This document shows positions 6,504 through 11,444 of a stretch of 11,752 nt of DNA, piece after piece. Positions within the stretch are counted from its first letter, which is position 1; each line of letters starts with the position of its first letter. Position numbers and translations under genes: made by a program. The notes beneath the pieces were generated by a model, which did no database searches, was not told where the DNA came from, and was given only the letters and a program-made list of their open reading frames with translations. The DNA comes from JBBEDC01 sp040881505. Its GTDB lineage: Bacteria; Patescibacteriota; Andersenbacteria; UBA10190. The DNA lies in the NCBI GenBank assembly GCA_040881505.1, contig JBBEDC010000052.1, positions 1 to 11,752 of the forward strand, read 5' to 3'.

Positions 6504-6794
6504 ATGGGAGAGCATCAGACAGTAAGGGTTAAACCGGTTAGAATGGAAGTGAGCGTGCCCGAAGTGACCGCAATAGGACAATGGAAAAATGAGTTAGCAC
6601 TTGCGTTAATAGGTATATGGCTCGCTGTTTTCTTGGGCTTATGGAGTGTCTTCTTGTCGCTAAGTATAATCCCAAATGAATGGACAGCCTTTCTGCTAGC
6701 TGTAATCCTGGCTGTTGCGAGTATATTGATACTTAAAACTAATAGAGCAAGGAAGTATGTAAACATGTTTGTTGTTTGGTTCTCCAGAAGCTAG
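6504..6794 (+). CDS. small membrane protein with two predicted segments
   Basis: A 96-aa protein with a hydrophilic N-terminus of about 28 residues, hydrophobic segments at about 31-54 and 60-77, and a basic tail (KTNRARKYVN). No family is recognised. It lies 10 bp after the preceding membrane protein and has no own promoter or clear Shine-Dalgarno sequence, so it is probably the last gene of the Nudix operon. The two membrane proteins may work as a pair, but nothing in the sequence says what they do. Confidence 0.7.
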   Translation: MGEHQTVRVKPVRMEVSVPEVTAIGQWKNELALALIGIWLAVFLGLWSVFLSLSIIPNEWTAFLLAVILAVASILILKTNRARKYVNMFVVWFSRS

Positions 6795-6817
6795 GCAGCA
6801 AGTAATTCACCTACCTG

Positions 6818-6835
6818 CCGGAAAAATATTTCCGG
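6818..6835 (+). terminator. hairpin after the Nudix operon
   Basis: CCGGAAA (6818-6824) and TTTCCGG (6829-6835) form a perfect 7-bp stem with loop AATA, 24 bp after the last stop codon. No T-run follows, so termination is uncertain, but the position at the operon end fits. Confidence 0.35.
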
Positions 6836-6862
6836 ACACGCCAGTTTATCTAACCATTTGAA

Positions 6863-6893
6863 AGTTCTATAATCATCCCAGTAAGCCTGCCAG
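6863..6893 (+). repeat. array repeat R1
   Basis: Left half AGTTCTATAATCATCC, right half GTAAGCCTGCCAG. GTTCTA (6864-6869) is complementary to TAGAAC (6906-6911), giving a 48-bp dyad that ends just before the next promoter. TCTAAC (6849-6854) with GTTAGA (6904-6909) is an alternative pairing. Confidence 0.6.
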
Positions 6894-6915
6894 TATGGAA
6901 TAAGTTAGAACCTAG

Positions 6916-6924
6916 TGATAGGGT
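6916..6924 (+). promoter_or_regulatory. extended -10 promoter of the 6931 gene
   Basis: TGA followed by TAGGGT (hexamer 6919-6924), then 6 bases (TGAGAT) and ATG 6931. The hexamer is a weak match, but the layout is the same as at six other starts here. A leaderless mRNA is predicted. Confidence 0.4.
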
Positions 6925-6930
6925 TGAGAT

Positions 6931-7407
6931 ATGTCGGAGAAAGAACCGAAAAGAGAATCTCAACCCGAAAGCTTCAACGTTATTTCACGTTGGGAATTTA
7001 AAATAGGTGACAACCATTACGATATTCGCAAAGTTGTTGAGCTTGCTAAGGATTTACCATTAGAAGAAATACCAACTTCGTCGCTTGAAGCCATGAAAGA
7101 GGGGGAATATTGGTATGACACAAATCGCAACCGAATTAAATTAAGAGACATTTTTGATCTATACGATCAAACAAATGGAGACTGGGAATCAATGATTCAA
7201 GAGAAACCAGAATATGCTAAACATATCAAACAGATTGAAGAGTCTAACCTGGAAGATGATCCAATAGTGTTATATAGTAGTTCAGAAAAATTTAGACTCA
7301 TTGATGGATTACATCGGCTTACTAAAGCATGGCTACTGGATCAAGAAACCATTCAAGCTCAAAGATTTGAAAAGATGCCCGAAGCGGCTATCATTTCCGA
7401 AGAGTAA
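6931..7407 (+). CDS. ParB/sulfiredoxin-fold-like small protein
   Basis: A 158-aa protein with no signal or membrane segment. The C-terminal third (about residues 108-147) reads DDPIVLYSSSEKFRLIDGLH followed by RLTKAWLLDQETIQAQRF. The DGLHR motif (residues 125-129), flanked by a strand and a helix, is the nucleotide/phosphate-binding signature of the ParB/Srx-like superfamily (DGxHR). The first ~100 residues contain no recognisable partition or HTH domain, so this is a stand-alone domain and not a chromosome partition protein. It forms a one-gene unit between repeats R1 and R2. Its base composition is visibly more AT-rich than rpmG or the 1591 gene. Activity (nuclease, CTPase or regulator) is unknown. 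Confidence 0.8.
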   Translation: MSEKEPKRESQPESFNVISRWEFKIGDNHYDIRKVVELAKDLPLEEIPTSSLEAMKEGEYWYDTNRNRIKLRDIFDLYDQTNGDWESMIQEKPEYAKHIKQIEESNLEDDPIVLYSSSEKFRLIDGLHRLTKAWLLDQETIQAQRFEKMPEAAIISEE

Positions 7408-7408
7408 A

Positions 7409-7438
7409 GTTCTAGCTTGGTCCTTAAACCCCTGCCAA
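7409..7438 (+). repeat. array repeat R2
   Basis: GTTCTAGCTTGGTCC then ACCCCTGCCA, starting 2 bases after a stop codon and ending on the next ATG. TTGG and CCAA at the two halves are complementary. ACCCCTGC is identical to the 3' end of tRNA-Trp. There is no room here for a promoter. Confidence 0.7.
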
Positions 7439-7878
7439 TGAAAATCGAAGTATTTATTGAAAACGAAGGCGGCTCTAACCAGAAGCATTGTTTCAATGAA
7501 CAGACGCTGGAATATATAAAAACCGTCACCATATCACGTCCATATCCTTATCCATATGGGCTAATACCGGGAACAATAAGCGGTGATGGAGATAACTTAG
7601 ACTGTTTCGTTATTACGAGTCGATCAATAAAGAGCAGGGAACGGGTGAATGTTGAGCCGGTAGGTATGATGGAGCAATTTGAAGATGGCGAGAATGACCA
7701 TAAAATCCTAGCCATTTTTCCTGAAGAAGAAATTAATATAACCAGCGAGATACAAAACAGTATCGCTGATTTTGTTACTCATGCTTTTGAACACTTACGA
7801 GGCAAGAAGATCAAAGTTGGCAAGTTTTATGGCAAAGAGGAGGCTGAGCAACTCATTGAGCAGAGTAGGCGCGGCTAG
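7438..7878 (+). CDS. divergent family I inorganic pyrophosphatase
   Basis: A 146-aa protein aligned by eye to family I pyrophosphatases, which hydrolyse PPi to two phosphates with metal ions. The signature DGDNLDC (D50, D52, D55) matches the D-x-D-P-x-D block, with Asn in place of the usual Pro/Glu. PYPYPYGLIPGT before it matches FYPCNYGYI, VEPVGMM and NDHKILAI match the central strands with the Asp/Lys metal and phosphate pair, and THAFEHLRGKKIKVGKFYGK matches the C-terminal helix. Changes at key sites are likely: the Arg equivalent of E. coli R43 is Lys28, and the E31 position appears to be Cys18. At 146 aa it is shorter than most (about 165-180). The start follows repeat R2 directly, without promoter or Shine-Dalgarno sequence, so transcription probably comes from the 6931 gene. 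It may be a specialised paralogue and not the housekeeping Ppa. Confidence 0.82.
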   Translation: MKIEVFIENEGGSNQKHCFNEQTLEYIKTVTISRPYPYPYGLIPGTISGDGDNLDCFVITSRSIKSRERVNVEPVGMMEQFEDGENDHKILAIFPEEEINITSEIQNSIADFVTHAFEHLRGKKIKVGKFYGKEEAEQLIEQSRRG

Positions 7879-7895
7879 GCATTGCCAAACCTTTG

Positions 7896-7926
7896 TGCCG
7901 CTTAGTCTATTGAAGCCCTGCATTCA
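7896..7926 (+). repeat. array repeat R3
   Basis: CGCTTAGTCTATTG then AAGCCCTGCATTC. GCCGCTTAGT (7897-7906) is an imperfect inverted match to ACTTAGCAGC (7942-7951), 8 of 10 positions. The extended block 7937-7962 is shared with R0. Downstream, AGCTTGAACCTA (7974-7985) repeats the tip of the inverted-repeat element with one change. Confidence 0.6.
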
Positions 7927-7990
7927 AAAAATAAATCCTGTACTTAGCAGCTATTTTTGTATGGAAAGAAAGACAGCTTGAACCTAAATA

Positions 7991-7999
7991 TGCTAGTCT
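7991..7999 (+). promoter_or_regulatory. extended -10 promoter of the 8006 gene
   Basis: TGC followed by TAGTCT (hexamer 7994-7999), then 6 bases (GCATCT) and ATG 8006. A leaderless mRNA is predicted. No clear -35 box. Confidence 0.5.
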
Positions 8000-8005
8000 G
8001 CATCT

Positions 8006-8371
8006 ATGACATTAACTAAAACAGAAATTGAAAAGTTGAGGGAGCTAGAAGAGTCATTATGGCGACCGGAAACCAGATTTAACTATGAATACATGGATAA
8101 AGTTCTGGCACATGACTTTTTCGAGTTCGGCCGTTCTGGGAGAATTTATCAGCGGGAAGACACATTGGGCGCTTCGGGAACTCAAATTAATGCCAAGCTG
8201 CCACTCCGGGATTTCCAGATTCATCAACTAACTGATGATGTGGTTCAGGTAACATACGTTAGCGAGGTTGACGACGAGGAACTTGAGGTCGGCAACAGAA
8301 GCTCTATCTGGCTAAAAGTTGAGGATGACTGGCAGCTCAAATTTCATCAAGGTACGGCAGTTGCTCAATAA
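8006..8371 (+). CDS. DUF4440/SnoaL-like (NTF2 fold) protein
   Basis: A 121-aa protein containing LRELEESLWRPETRFNYEYM, LAHDFFEFGRSGRIYQREDT, VVQVTYVSE, NRSSIWLKVEDDWQLKFHQG. This series is characteristic of the DUF4440 family, a cone-shaped NTF2-like fold of helices over a curved sheet that forms a small-molecule pocket. Members are common as free-standing accessory genes, including integron cassettes; their ligands are mostly unknown. The length equals the domain, with no added domain, signal peptide or membrane segment. It is a one-gene unit between R3 and R4 with its own leaderless promoter. The family call is strong; no specific reaction can be given. Confidence 0.88.
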   Translation: MTLTKTEIEKLRELEESLWRPETRFNYEYMDKVLAHDFFEFGRSGRIYQREDTLGASGTQINAKLPLRDFQIHQLTDDVVQVTYVSEVDDEELEVGNRSSIWLKVEDDWQLKFHQGTAVAQ

Positions 8372-8373
8372 AA

Positions 8374-8402
8374 TGCTAACCTGATCTGTTTACCCCTGCC
8401 AA
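8374..8402 (+). repeat. array repeat R4
   Basis: TGCTAACCTGATCTG then TTTACCCCTGCCAA, 2 bases after the stop of the 8006 gene. It contains ACCCCTGC, identical to the 3' end of tRNA-Trp. Confidence 0.7.
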
Positions 8403-8406
8403 TCGT

Positions 8407-8448
8407 AACTTTATAAAACTTGTAATACTTTATAAAGTTTGCTAGAAT
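8407..8448 (+). promoter_or_regulatory. promoter and palindromic operator of the Fic gene
   Basis: AACTTTATAAA (8407-8417) is the exact reverse complement of TTTATAAAGTT (8429-8439), and ACTTTATAAAGT (8427-8438) is itself a perfect palindrome. The -35 box TTGTAA (8420-8425) and the -10 box TAGAAT (8443-8448, preceded by TGC) are 17 bp apart, so the palindromes cover the promoter. The ATG follows the -10 by 6 bases. The N-terminal HTH of the Fic protein is the obvious candidate ligand, giving autorepression. Confidence 0.72.
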
Positions 8449-8454
8449 AGCCAT

Positions 8455-9375
8455 ATGAGCTATTTACGGCAACTCAAAGCACTGCAAAAGGCCACCGGCA
8501 AGACCCAGACAGAACTGGCCCGTCTTTTAGGTGTTTCTTTTCCAACGGTTAATAGTTGGGTCAATAAAAAAAGTGAACCGAGAAAAAAGGCTCGTGAGAA
8601 GATTAATCTTTTGTACCAAGAGTATTTCGGTGTAGCCGAGATGGACAAGTCGGAGGTGTTTGAGATGTGGAACCGTGTTCAAGGTTTGCAAAAGCAATTT
8701 CCGGATCCTCTCAAAATGATTATCAATAGAAAAGATATATATGATTCGTTTGTTTTGGAGTTGACGTATCATACGAACAGTATTGAGGGTAGTACGCTTA
8801 ATGAGCCGGAAGTCAAAGCAGTAATATTCGACAACGCTACCATTCCTAACAAGACTGTTACTGAACACCAGGAGGCCAAGAACCATCAGGCTGCACTGGG
8901 CTACCTTTTTCGACAGCTAAACGAAGGCACGCGGAATTTAACAGAAGATGATATCAAAAAACTGCACTCAATTCTCATGAACGGCATTTGGCCGAACGCG
9001 GGTCAGTATCGTGATCACCCAGTACGAATCGTGGGGTCAAATGTGGTAACAGCAAATCCTGCTAAAGTGCCGGTTTTGATGGGTAGTTTGGTCCGTGAGC
9101 TCAACAAGAAACCAAAGAATACGCTAGCCCATCTTGCAAAAACACATGCACAATTCGAACAGATCCATCCATTTTCTGATGGCAATGGTCGCATTGGTCG
9201 CTTGCTTATGGCGTTTGTTGCGCTGCGGGACAAACTGCCGCCCGTGCTCATTAAAAGAGACAAAAGACAGGTATATTATACCTACCTTCAGCGTGCACAA
9301 ACGGAAGATCAGTACACCTTCCTCGAGTCATTTGTAGGCGATGGAATTTTAGAGTCGTATAAACTTCTCCAGTAA
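8455..9375 (+). CDS. HTH-Fic domain protein (adenylyltransferase), self-inhibited class
   Basis: A 306-aa protein. Residues 1-58 form an XRE-type helix-turn-helix (TQTELARLLGVSFPTVNSWV, near 17-36). The Fic core carries the complete motif HPFSDGNGRIGR at residues 238-249, including the catalytic His and the Asn/Arg for the ATP phosphates. Fic enzymes usually transfer AMP from ATP to hydroxyl side chains. TNSIEG (107-112) fits the inhibitory [S/T]xxxE[G/N] helix placed before the Fic core (class II), so activity should be kept low by its own Glu. The HTH and the palindromic operator upstream suggest autoregulation. There is no separate antitoxin gene nearby. It is a one-gene unit between R4 and R5, and the following unit is a RhuM remnant. 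Confidence 0.93.
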   Translation: MSYLRQLKALQKATGKTQTELARLLGVSFPTVNSWVNKKSEPRKKAREKINLLYQEYFGVAEMDKSEVFEMWNRVQGLQKQFPDPLKMIINRKDIYDSFVLELTYHTNSIEGSTLNEPEVKAVIFDNATIPNKTVTEHQEAKNHQAALGYLFRQLNEGTRNLTEDDIKKLHSILMNGIWPNAGQYRDHPVRIVGSNVVTANPAKVPVLMGSLVRELNKKPKNTLAHLAKTHAQFEQIHPFSDGNGRIGRLLMAFVALRDKLPPVLIKRDKRQVYYTYLQRAQTEDQYTFLESFVGDGILESYKLLQ

Positions 9376-9406
9376 GCTCTAGCTTGCTTTATAAGGCCCT
9401 ACTAAT
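9376..9406 (+). repeat. array repeat R5
   Basis: GCTCTAGCTTGCTTTATAA then GGCCCTACTAATA, starting on the base after the Fic stop codon. Confidence 0.65.
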
Positions 9407-9431
9407 AAATACGGCAATGTAAAAAGCGTTT

Positions 9432-9665
9432 ATGACCAAATCAGCAATAAATATCTTTGATTCTGGTGAGCTGGATCGTAAAGGTAACTGTTTCCAAAGT
9501 GGAAACAGTTCAGAAAGAAGGAAAGAGGCAAGTATTACGCTCTGTGGAGCACTATAATCTAGACTTAGTACTTTCTATAGGTTATCGAGTGAATTCAAAA
9601 CAAAGATATACTAAACTTTATAGTGAGTCTGCAGAGGCGAATCGAGAAAAAGAAATTCTAACTTA
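9432..9665 (+). pseudogene. fragment of a RhuM-family gene, frameshifted and cut at both ends
   Basis: From ATG 9432 the frame reads MTKSAINIFDSGELDRKG to 9485. One extra base (9486) shifts the reading into a second frame from 9487: TVSKVETVQKEGKRQVLRSV, then EHYNLDLVLSIGYRVNSKQ. Joined, these match the middle of RhuM/virulence-type proteins; compare IRNVFKDGEV and FYSLDIILAVGYRANS in the intact homologue at 11445. The N-terminal HTH part and everything after NSKQ are missing. The second frame ends in EILT plus a stop supplied by repeat R6. A perfect 10-bp hairpin, AACTGTTTCC/GGAAACAGTT (9486-9495 with 9501-9510), lies at the frameshift. The fragment fills exactly the space between R5 and R6. 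Confidence 0.75.
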
Positions 9666-9683
9666 GTTTATATAACCCGCAAA
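9655..9683 (+). repeat. array repeat R6
   Basis: ATTCTAACTTAGTTTATAT then AACCCGCAAA. CTAACTTAG provides the stop codon of the preceding remnant. It is one of the more degenerate right halves. Confidence 0.6.
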
Positions 9684-9685
9684 TT

Positions 9686-10255
9686 ATGGAAAACAACTAT
9701 ATTATTCTTCATGGCTGCCCATCCGATATTGAAAAGGCAATGAACCCAGAAACCAGAACGTATGATAAGCACTGGATTCCATGGATTAAAGGAAAACTCA
9801 TTGAAAAAGGCTTAAAAGTAGAGACAGCGCTTATGCCCGAGCCTTGGTATCCAAGTTATGAGAAATTTAAAAAAGAATTTGAAAAGTACGATGTTAATAC
9901 TAACACTATTCTCATTGGACACAGCTGCGGATCTGCTTTTCTAGTACGTTGGTTAGGTGAGAGTAAGCAAGAAGTTGCTAAGCTTGTTTTGGTAGCTCCG
10001 TGGAAAATTCCGGATGAGAAAGATAAAAATCGGGAAAAGTTCTATACCTATCCGATTGATTCCACTATTTCAAATAGGGTTAAAAAAATAATTATGTTTA
10101 CAGCCAACGACGAAGATGACGAAGGAAAAGAAAGTCTTAAAATATTTCATCAGGACCTTGGTGGGGAAATAATCTCTCTCCCTGGACATGGGCACTATAC
10201 AATTGGAGACATGAAAACAGAAGAATTCCCCGAATTACTGAGAATAATTGTTTAA
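9686..10255 (+). CDS. RBBP9/YdeN-type alpha/beta hydrolase
   Basis: A 189-aa protein. The first strand YIILHG (residues 5-10) is followed by the nucleophile elbow GHSCG with Ser80, a TANDEDDEG segment with the probable catalytic Asp (near 145-150), and LPGHGHYT with the catalytic His (168 or 170). The small size, the HWIPWIKGKL block and the (S/H)GHGHY(T/N) ending match RBBP9/YdeN-like serine hydrolases (Ser_hydrolase, DUF452/UPF0254-like accessory hydrolases). All triad residues seem present, so it should be an active esterase or peptidase of unknown substrate; it is cytoplasmic. The leader is very short: TATAAC (9671-9676) could be a -10 box with almost no leader, overlapping repeat R6. Its AT-rich composition differs from the 1591 gene. 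Confidence 0.88.
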   Translation: MENNYIILHGCPSDIEKAMNPETRTYDKHWIPWIKGKLIEKGLKVETALMPEPWYPSYEKFKKEFEKYDVNTNTILIGHSCGSAFLVRWLGESKQEVAKLVLVAPWKIPDEKDKNREKFYTYPIDSTISNRVKKIIMFTANDEDDEGKESLKIFHQDLGGEIISLPGHGHYTIGDMKTEEFPELLRIIV

Positions 10256-10274
10256 TTAGGAATAAGACTGGATC

Positions 10275-10287
10275 GAAGACTGTCTTC
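10275..10287 (+). terminator. small hairpin after the hydrolase gene
   Basis: GAAGAC (10275-10280) and GTCTTC (10282-10287) are perfect inverted partners around one T; the outer CTGG/CCAG bases could extend the stem with a bulge. A one-base centre means it folds only by opening inner pairs, and no T-run follows. It could equally be a protein-binding palindrome. Confidence 0.25.
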
Positions 10288-10303
10288 CAGGCTCATGCAA
10301 TAA

Positions 10304-10334
10304 AGTCCTAACTTGGTCTGCGGATCCCTACCAA
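10304..10334 (+). repeat. array repeat R7
   Basis: AGTCCTAACTTGGTCTG then GATCCCTACCAAA. GTCCTAAC (10305-10312) can pair with GTTGAGGGT (10345-10353) if one G is left extrahelical, a 49-bp attC-like dyad. TTGGT and ACCAA pair inside. Confidence 0.7.
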
Positions 10335-10352
10335 ACGAGAATAGGTTGAGGG

Positions 10353-10361
10353 TGGTATAGT
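10353..10361 (+). promoter_or_regulatory. extended -10 promoter of the 10368 gene
   Basis: TGG followed by TATAGT (hexamer 10356-10361), then 6 bases (AAGGGC) and ATG 10368. A leaderless mRNA is predicted. The AAGGG in the spacer is too close to the ATG to act as a normal Shine-Dalgarno site. Confidence 0.6.
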
Positions 10362-10367
10362 AAGGGC

Positions 10368-10913
10368 ATGTCCAGCCTAAAGGAAATTATTGGTGACTAT
10401 GACTCATTTTTGGACGAAATACTAGCATTGATAGCAGAAGAAGGGTTTAAAACAGAAGATTTGGCCCAATTAGATCACGTCTGCTATCGGACTGTTTCTT
10501 ACAGTAATTATGAGCAAAAAAAGAAGGAGCTAAAGACCGTTGCCCTATTGCTTGGTGAGACAGTAGTCAATAACCGTCCAATTGCAACTTTTCGGTTGAT
10601 TGAACCAATTATTCACAATCGATGGCGAATCGACGCAATAGAATTACCCGCACCAAAACCAGGAAGCAAGTATTTAGAAGGACTGGAACATGTTGAATTT
10701 GTGATCTTTGATGATATGCAGAAATTCGTAGCAAAGTACTCACACAAGCAATTTGATCTACGGTCAGTCAAAAGGGGTATTAACCCAGAACTTGGTTTTG
10801 ATTTGGGGAAATACTCAGTAAAGTTTCACTTGCTAAACTTGCCAACGGTTATCTATCTGGAAGAAAAAATTGGAATTAAAGAAGTCAGTGACACGGATAA
10901 GGCCCTAACTTGA
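10368..10913 (+). CDS. YecM-like VOC-superfamily protein
   Basis: A 181-aa protein resembling E. coli YecM, a vicinal-oxygen-chelate fold protein with a presumed metal site. Shared blocks: LDHVCYR with H37, NRPIATFRLIEP (residues 69-80), RIDAIELPAPKPGSKYLEGL (about 87-106), and EHVEFVIF with H108 and E110. YSVKFH near 148-153 matches TIKFH of YecM. H37, E92 or H108, and E110 are the probable metal ligands. No enzymatic role is established for the family. The last three codons before the stop (GCC CTA ACT) and the TGA itself are part of repeat R8, so the C-terminal ALT is repeat-encoded. It is a one-gene unit with its own leaderless promoter. Confidence 0.85.
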   Translation: MSSLKEIIGDYDSFLDEILALIAEEGFKTEDLAQLDHVCYRTVSYSNYEQKKKELKTVALLLGETVVNNRPIATFRLIEPIIHNRWRIDAIELPAPKPGSKYLEGLEHVEFVIFDDMQKFVAKYSHKQFDLRSVKRGINPELGFDLGKYSVKFHLLNLPTVIYLEEKIGIKEVSDTDKALT

Positions 10914-10933
10914 TCCATAAAGCCCTGCAGAAC
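10901..10933 (+). repeat. array repeat R8
   Basis: GGCCCTAACTTGATCC then ATAAAGCCCTGCAGAAC. It overlaps the end of the YecM-like gene and supplies its stop codon. GCCCTG can pair with downstream CAGGC (10945-10949) with one bulged base. Confidence 0.75.
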
Positions 10934-10936
10934 AAA

Positions 10937-10964
10937 TTGGGAACAGGCATAGTTATGCTACTAT
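10937..10964 (+). promoter_or_regulatory. promoter of the tautomerase gene
   Basis: TTGGGA (10937-10942) as -35, a 16-bp spacer ending in TGC, and TACTAT (10959-10964) as -10, followed by 6 bases (GTATCT) and ATG 10971. A leaderless mRNA is predicted. Confidence 0.55.
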
Positions 10965-10970
10965 GTATCT

Positions 10971-11294
10971 ATGCCAATGATCACCATCGAATTTGATGAT
11001 GCCAAGGTCTCTCATGATGAGATCCAAACACTCTCTGACGTTATCCAACAGATTGTCTCCGAGGTAACAGGCATTGAAGATGTGTTTGTGTATGCCAATA
11101 GTGCCCAGATAAAAGTAAAAGTTGCACCAATCGAAATTTTTGTTCAGATGACAGCGGCGAAAATTGAGAGTGTTGACCGACTGACGAACACAATCAAAGA
11201 CCGGCTTTCACAATGGAAGAAGGGGGTTAAATTTGATCATCCAATCAACCTAACTTTAATGCCAATGCAGTGGAAAGTTGAGATTGGAATATAG
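10971..11294 (+). CDS. MIF/4-oxalocrotonate tautomerase-like protein
   Basis: A 107-aa protein starting MPMITIEF. The tautomerase superfamily uses an N-terminal proline, exposed after removal of Met, as catalytic base; Pro2 here and the beta strand after it fit, and decide the start at 10971 over the in-frame ATG at 10977. The following helix (SHDEIQTLSDVIQQIVSEVTG) and strand (VFVYANSAQIKVKVAPIEIF) repeat the beta-alpha-beta layout, and the length suits a CHMI/MIF-like monomer with two such units. The sequence is divergent, and no Arg pair at the usual places is evident, so the reaction is uncertain. It is a one-gene unit between R8 and R9. Confidence 0.7.
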   Translation: MPMITIEFDDAKVSHDEIQTLSDVIQQIVSEVTGIEDVFVYANSAQIKVKVAPIEIFVQMTAAKIESVDRLTNTIKDRLSQWKKGVKFDHPINLTLMPMQWKVEIGI

Positions 11295-11301
11295 GGTTTA
11301 G

Positions 11302-11331
11302 GATTCAAGCTTGATCCACAACCCCCGGATG
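11302..11331 (+). repeat. array repeat R9
   Basis: GATTCAAGCTTGATCC then ACAACCCCCGGATG, 7 bases after the tautomerase stop. The left half is well kept; the right half is degenerate. Confidence 0.6.
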
Positions 11332-11373
11332 TAAGAGGCCGCGATGATACAAAATGGGTAAGCGTATGGGGCG

Positions 11374-11397
11374 AGAAAGTATAAAGCCCTGCCAACT
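11374..11397 (+). repeat. array repeat R9b
   Basis: GAGAAAGTATAAAGCCCTGCCAAC: the right half is a full match to the consensus, the left half is mostly lost. Only about 42 bp separates it from R9, with no ORF between. Confidence 0.55.
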
Positions 11398-11429
11398 GTT
11401 TCGTTCTTGTTTTGGTGTTTTCCAGGCTG

Positions 11430-11438
11430 TGTTAAAGT
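11430..11438 (+). promoter_or_regulatory. extended -10 promoter of the RhuM gene
   Basis: TGT followed by TAAAGT (hexamer 11433-11438), then 6 bases (GAAACC) and ATG 11445. A leaderless mRNA is predicted. Confidence 0.5.
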
Positions 11439-11444
11439 GAAACC

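Noticed and set aside
7417..7437. TTG 7417 as start of the pyrophosphatase
   Set aside because: The added residues would be encoded by repeat R2; the fold begins at ATG 7438.
9486..9510. Perfect 10-bp hairpin as a terminator or attenuator
   Set aside because: It falls in conserved coding sequence of the RhuM remnant (TVSKVETV) and has no T-run; its symmetry may be chance, noted only because the frameshift is beside it.
5501..11397. The regularly recurring repeats as a CRISPR array
   Set aside because: Copies are diverged, spaced 70-1360 bp apart, and separated by genes, not by uniform short spacers.
5501..11397. Canonical integron attC sites
   Set aside because: The first base of the R'' box is usually not a purine, a GTTRRRY box complementary to it is missing or poor in most copies, R2 leaves no room for one, and no intI or attI is in the window. 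I kept only an integron-like interpretation.
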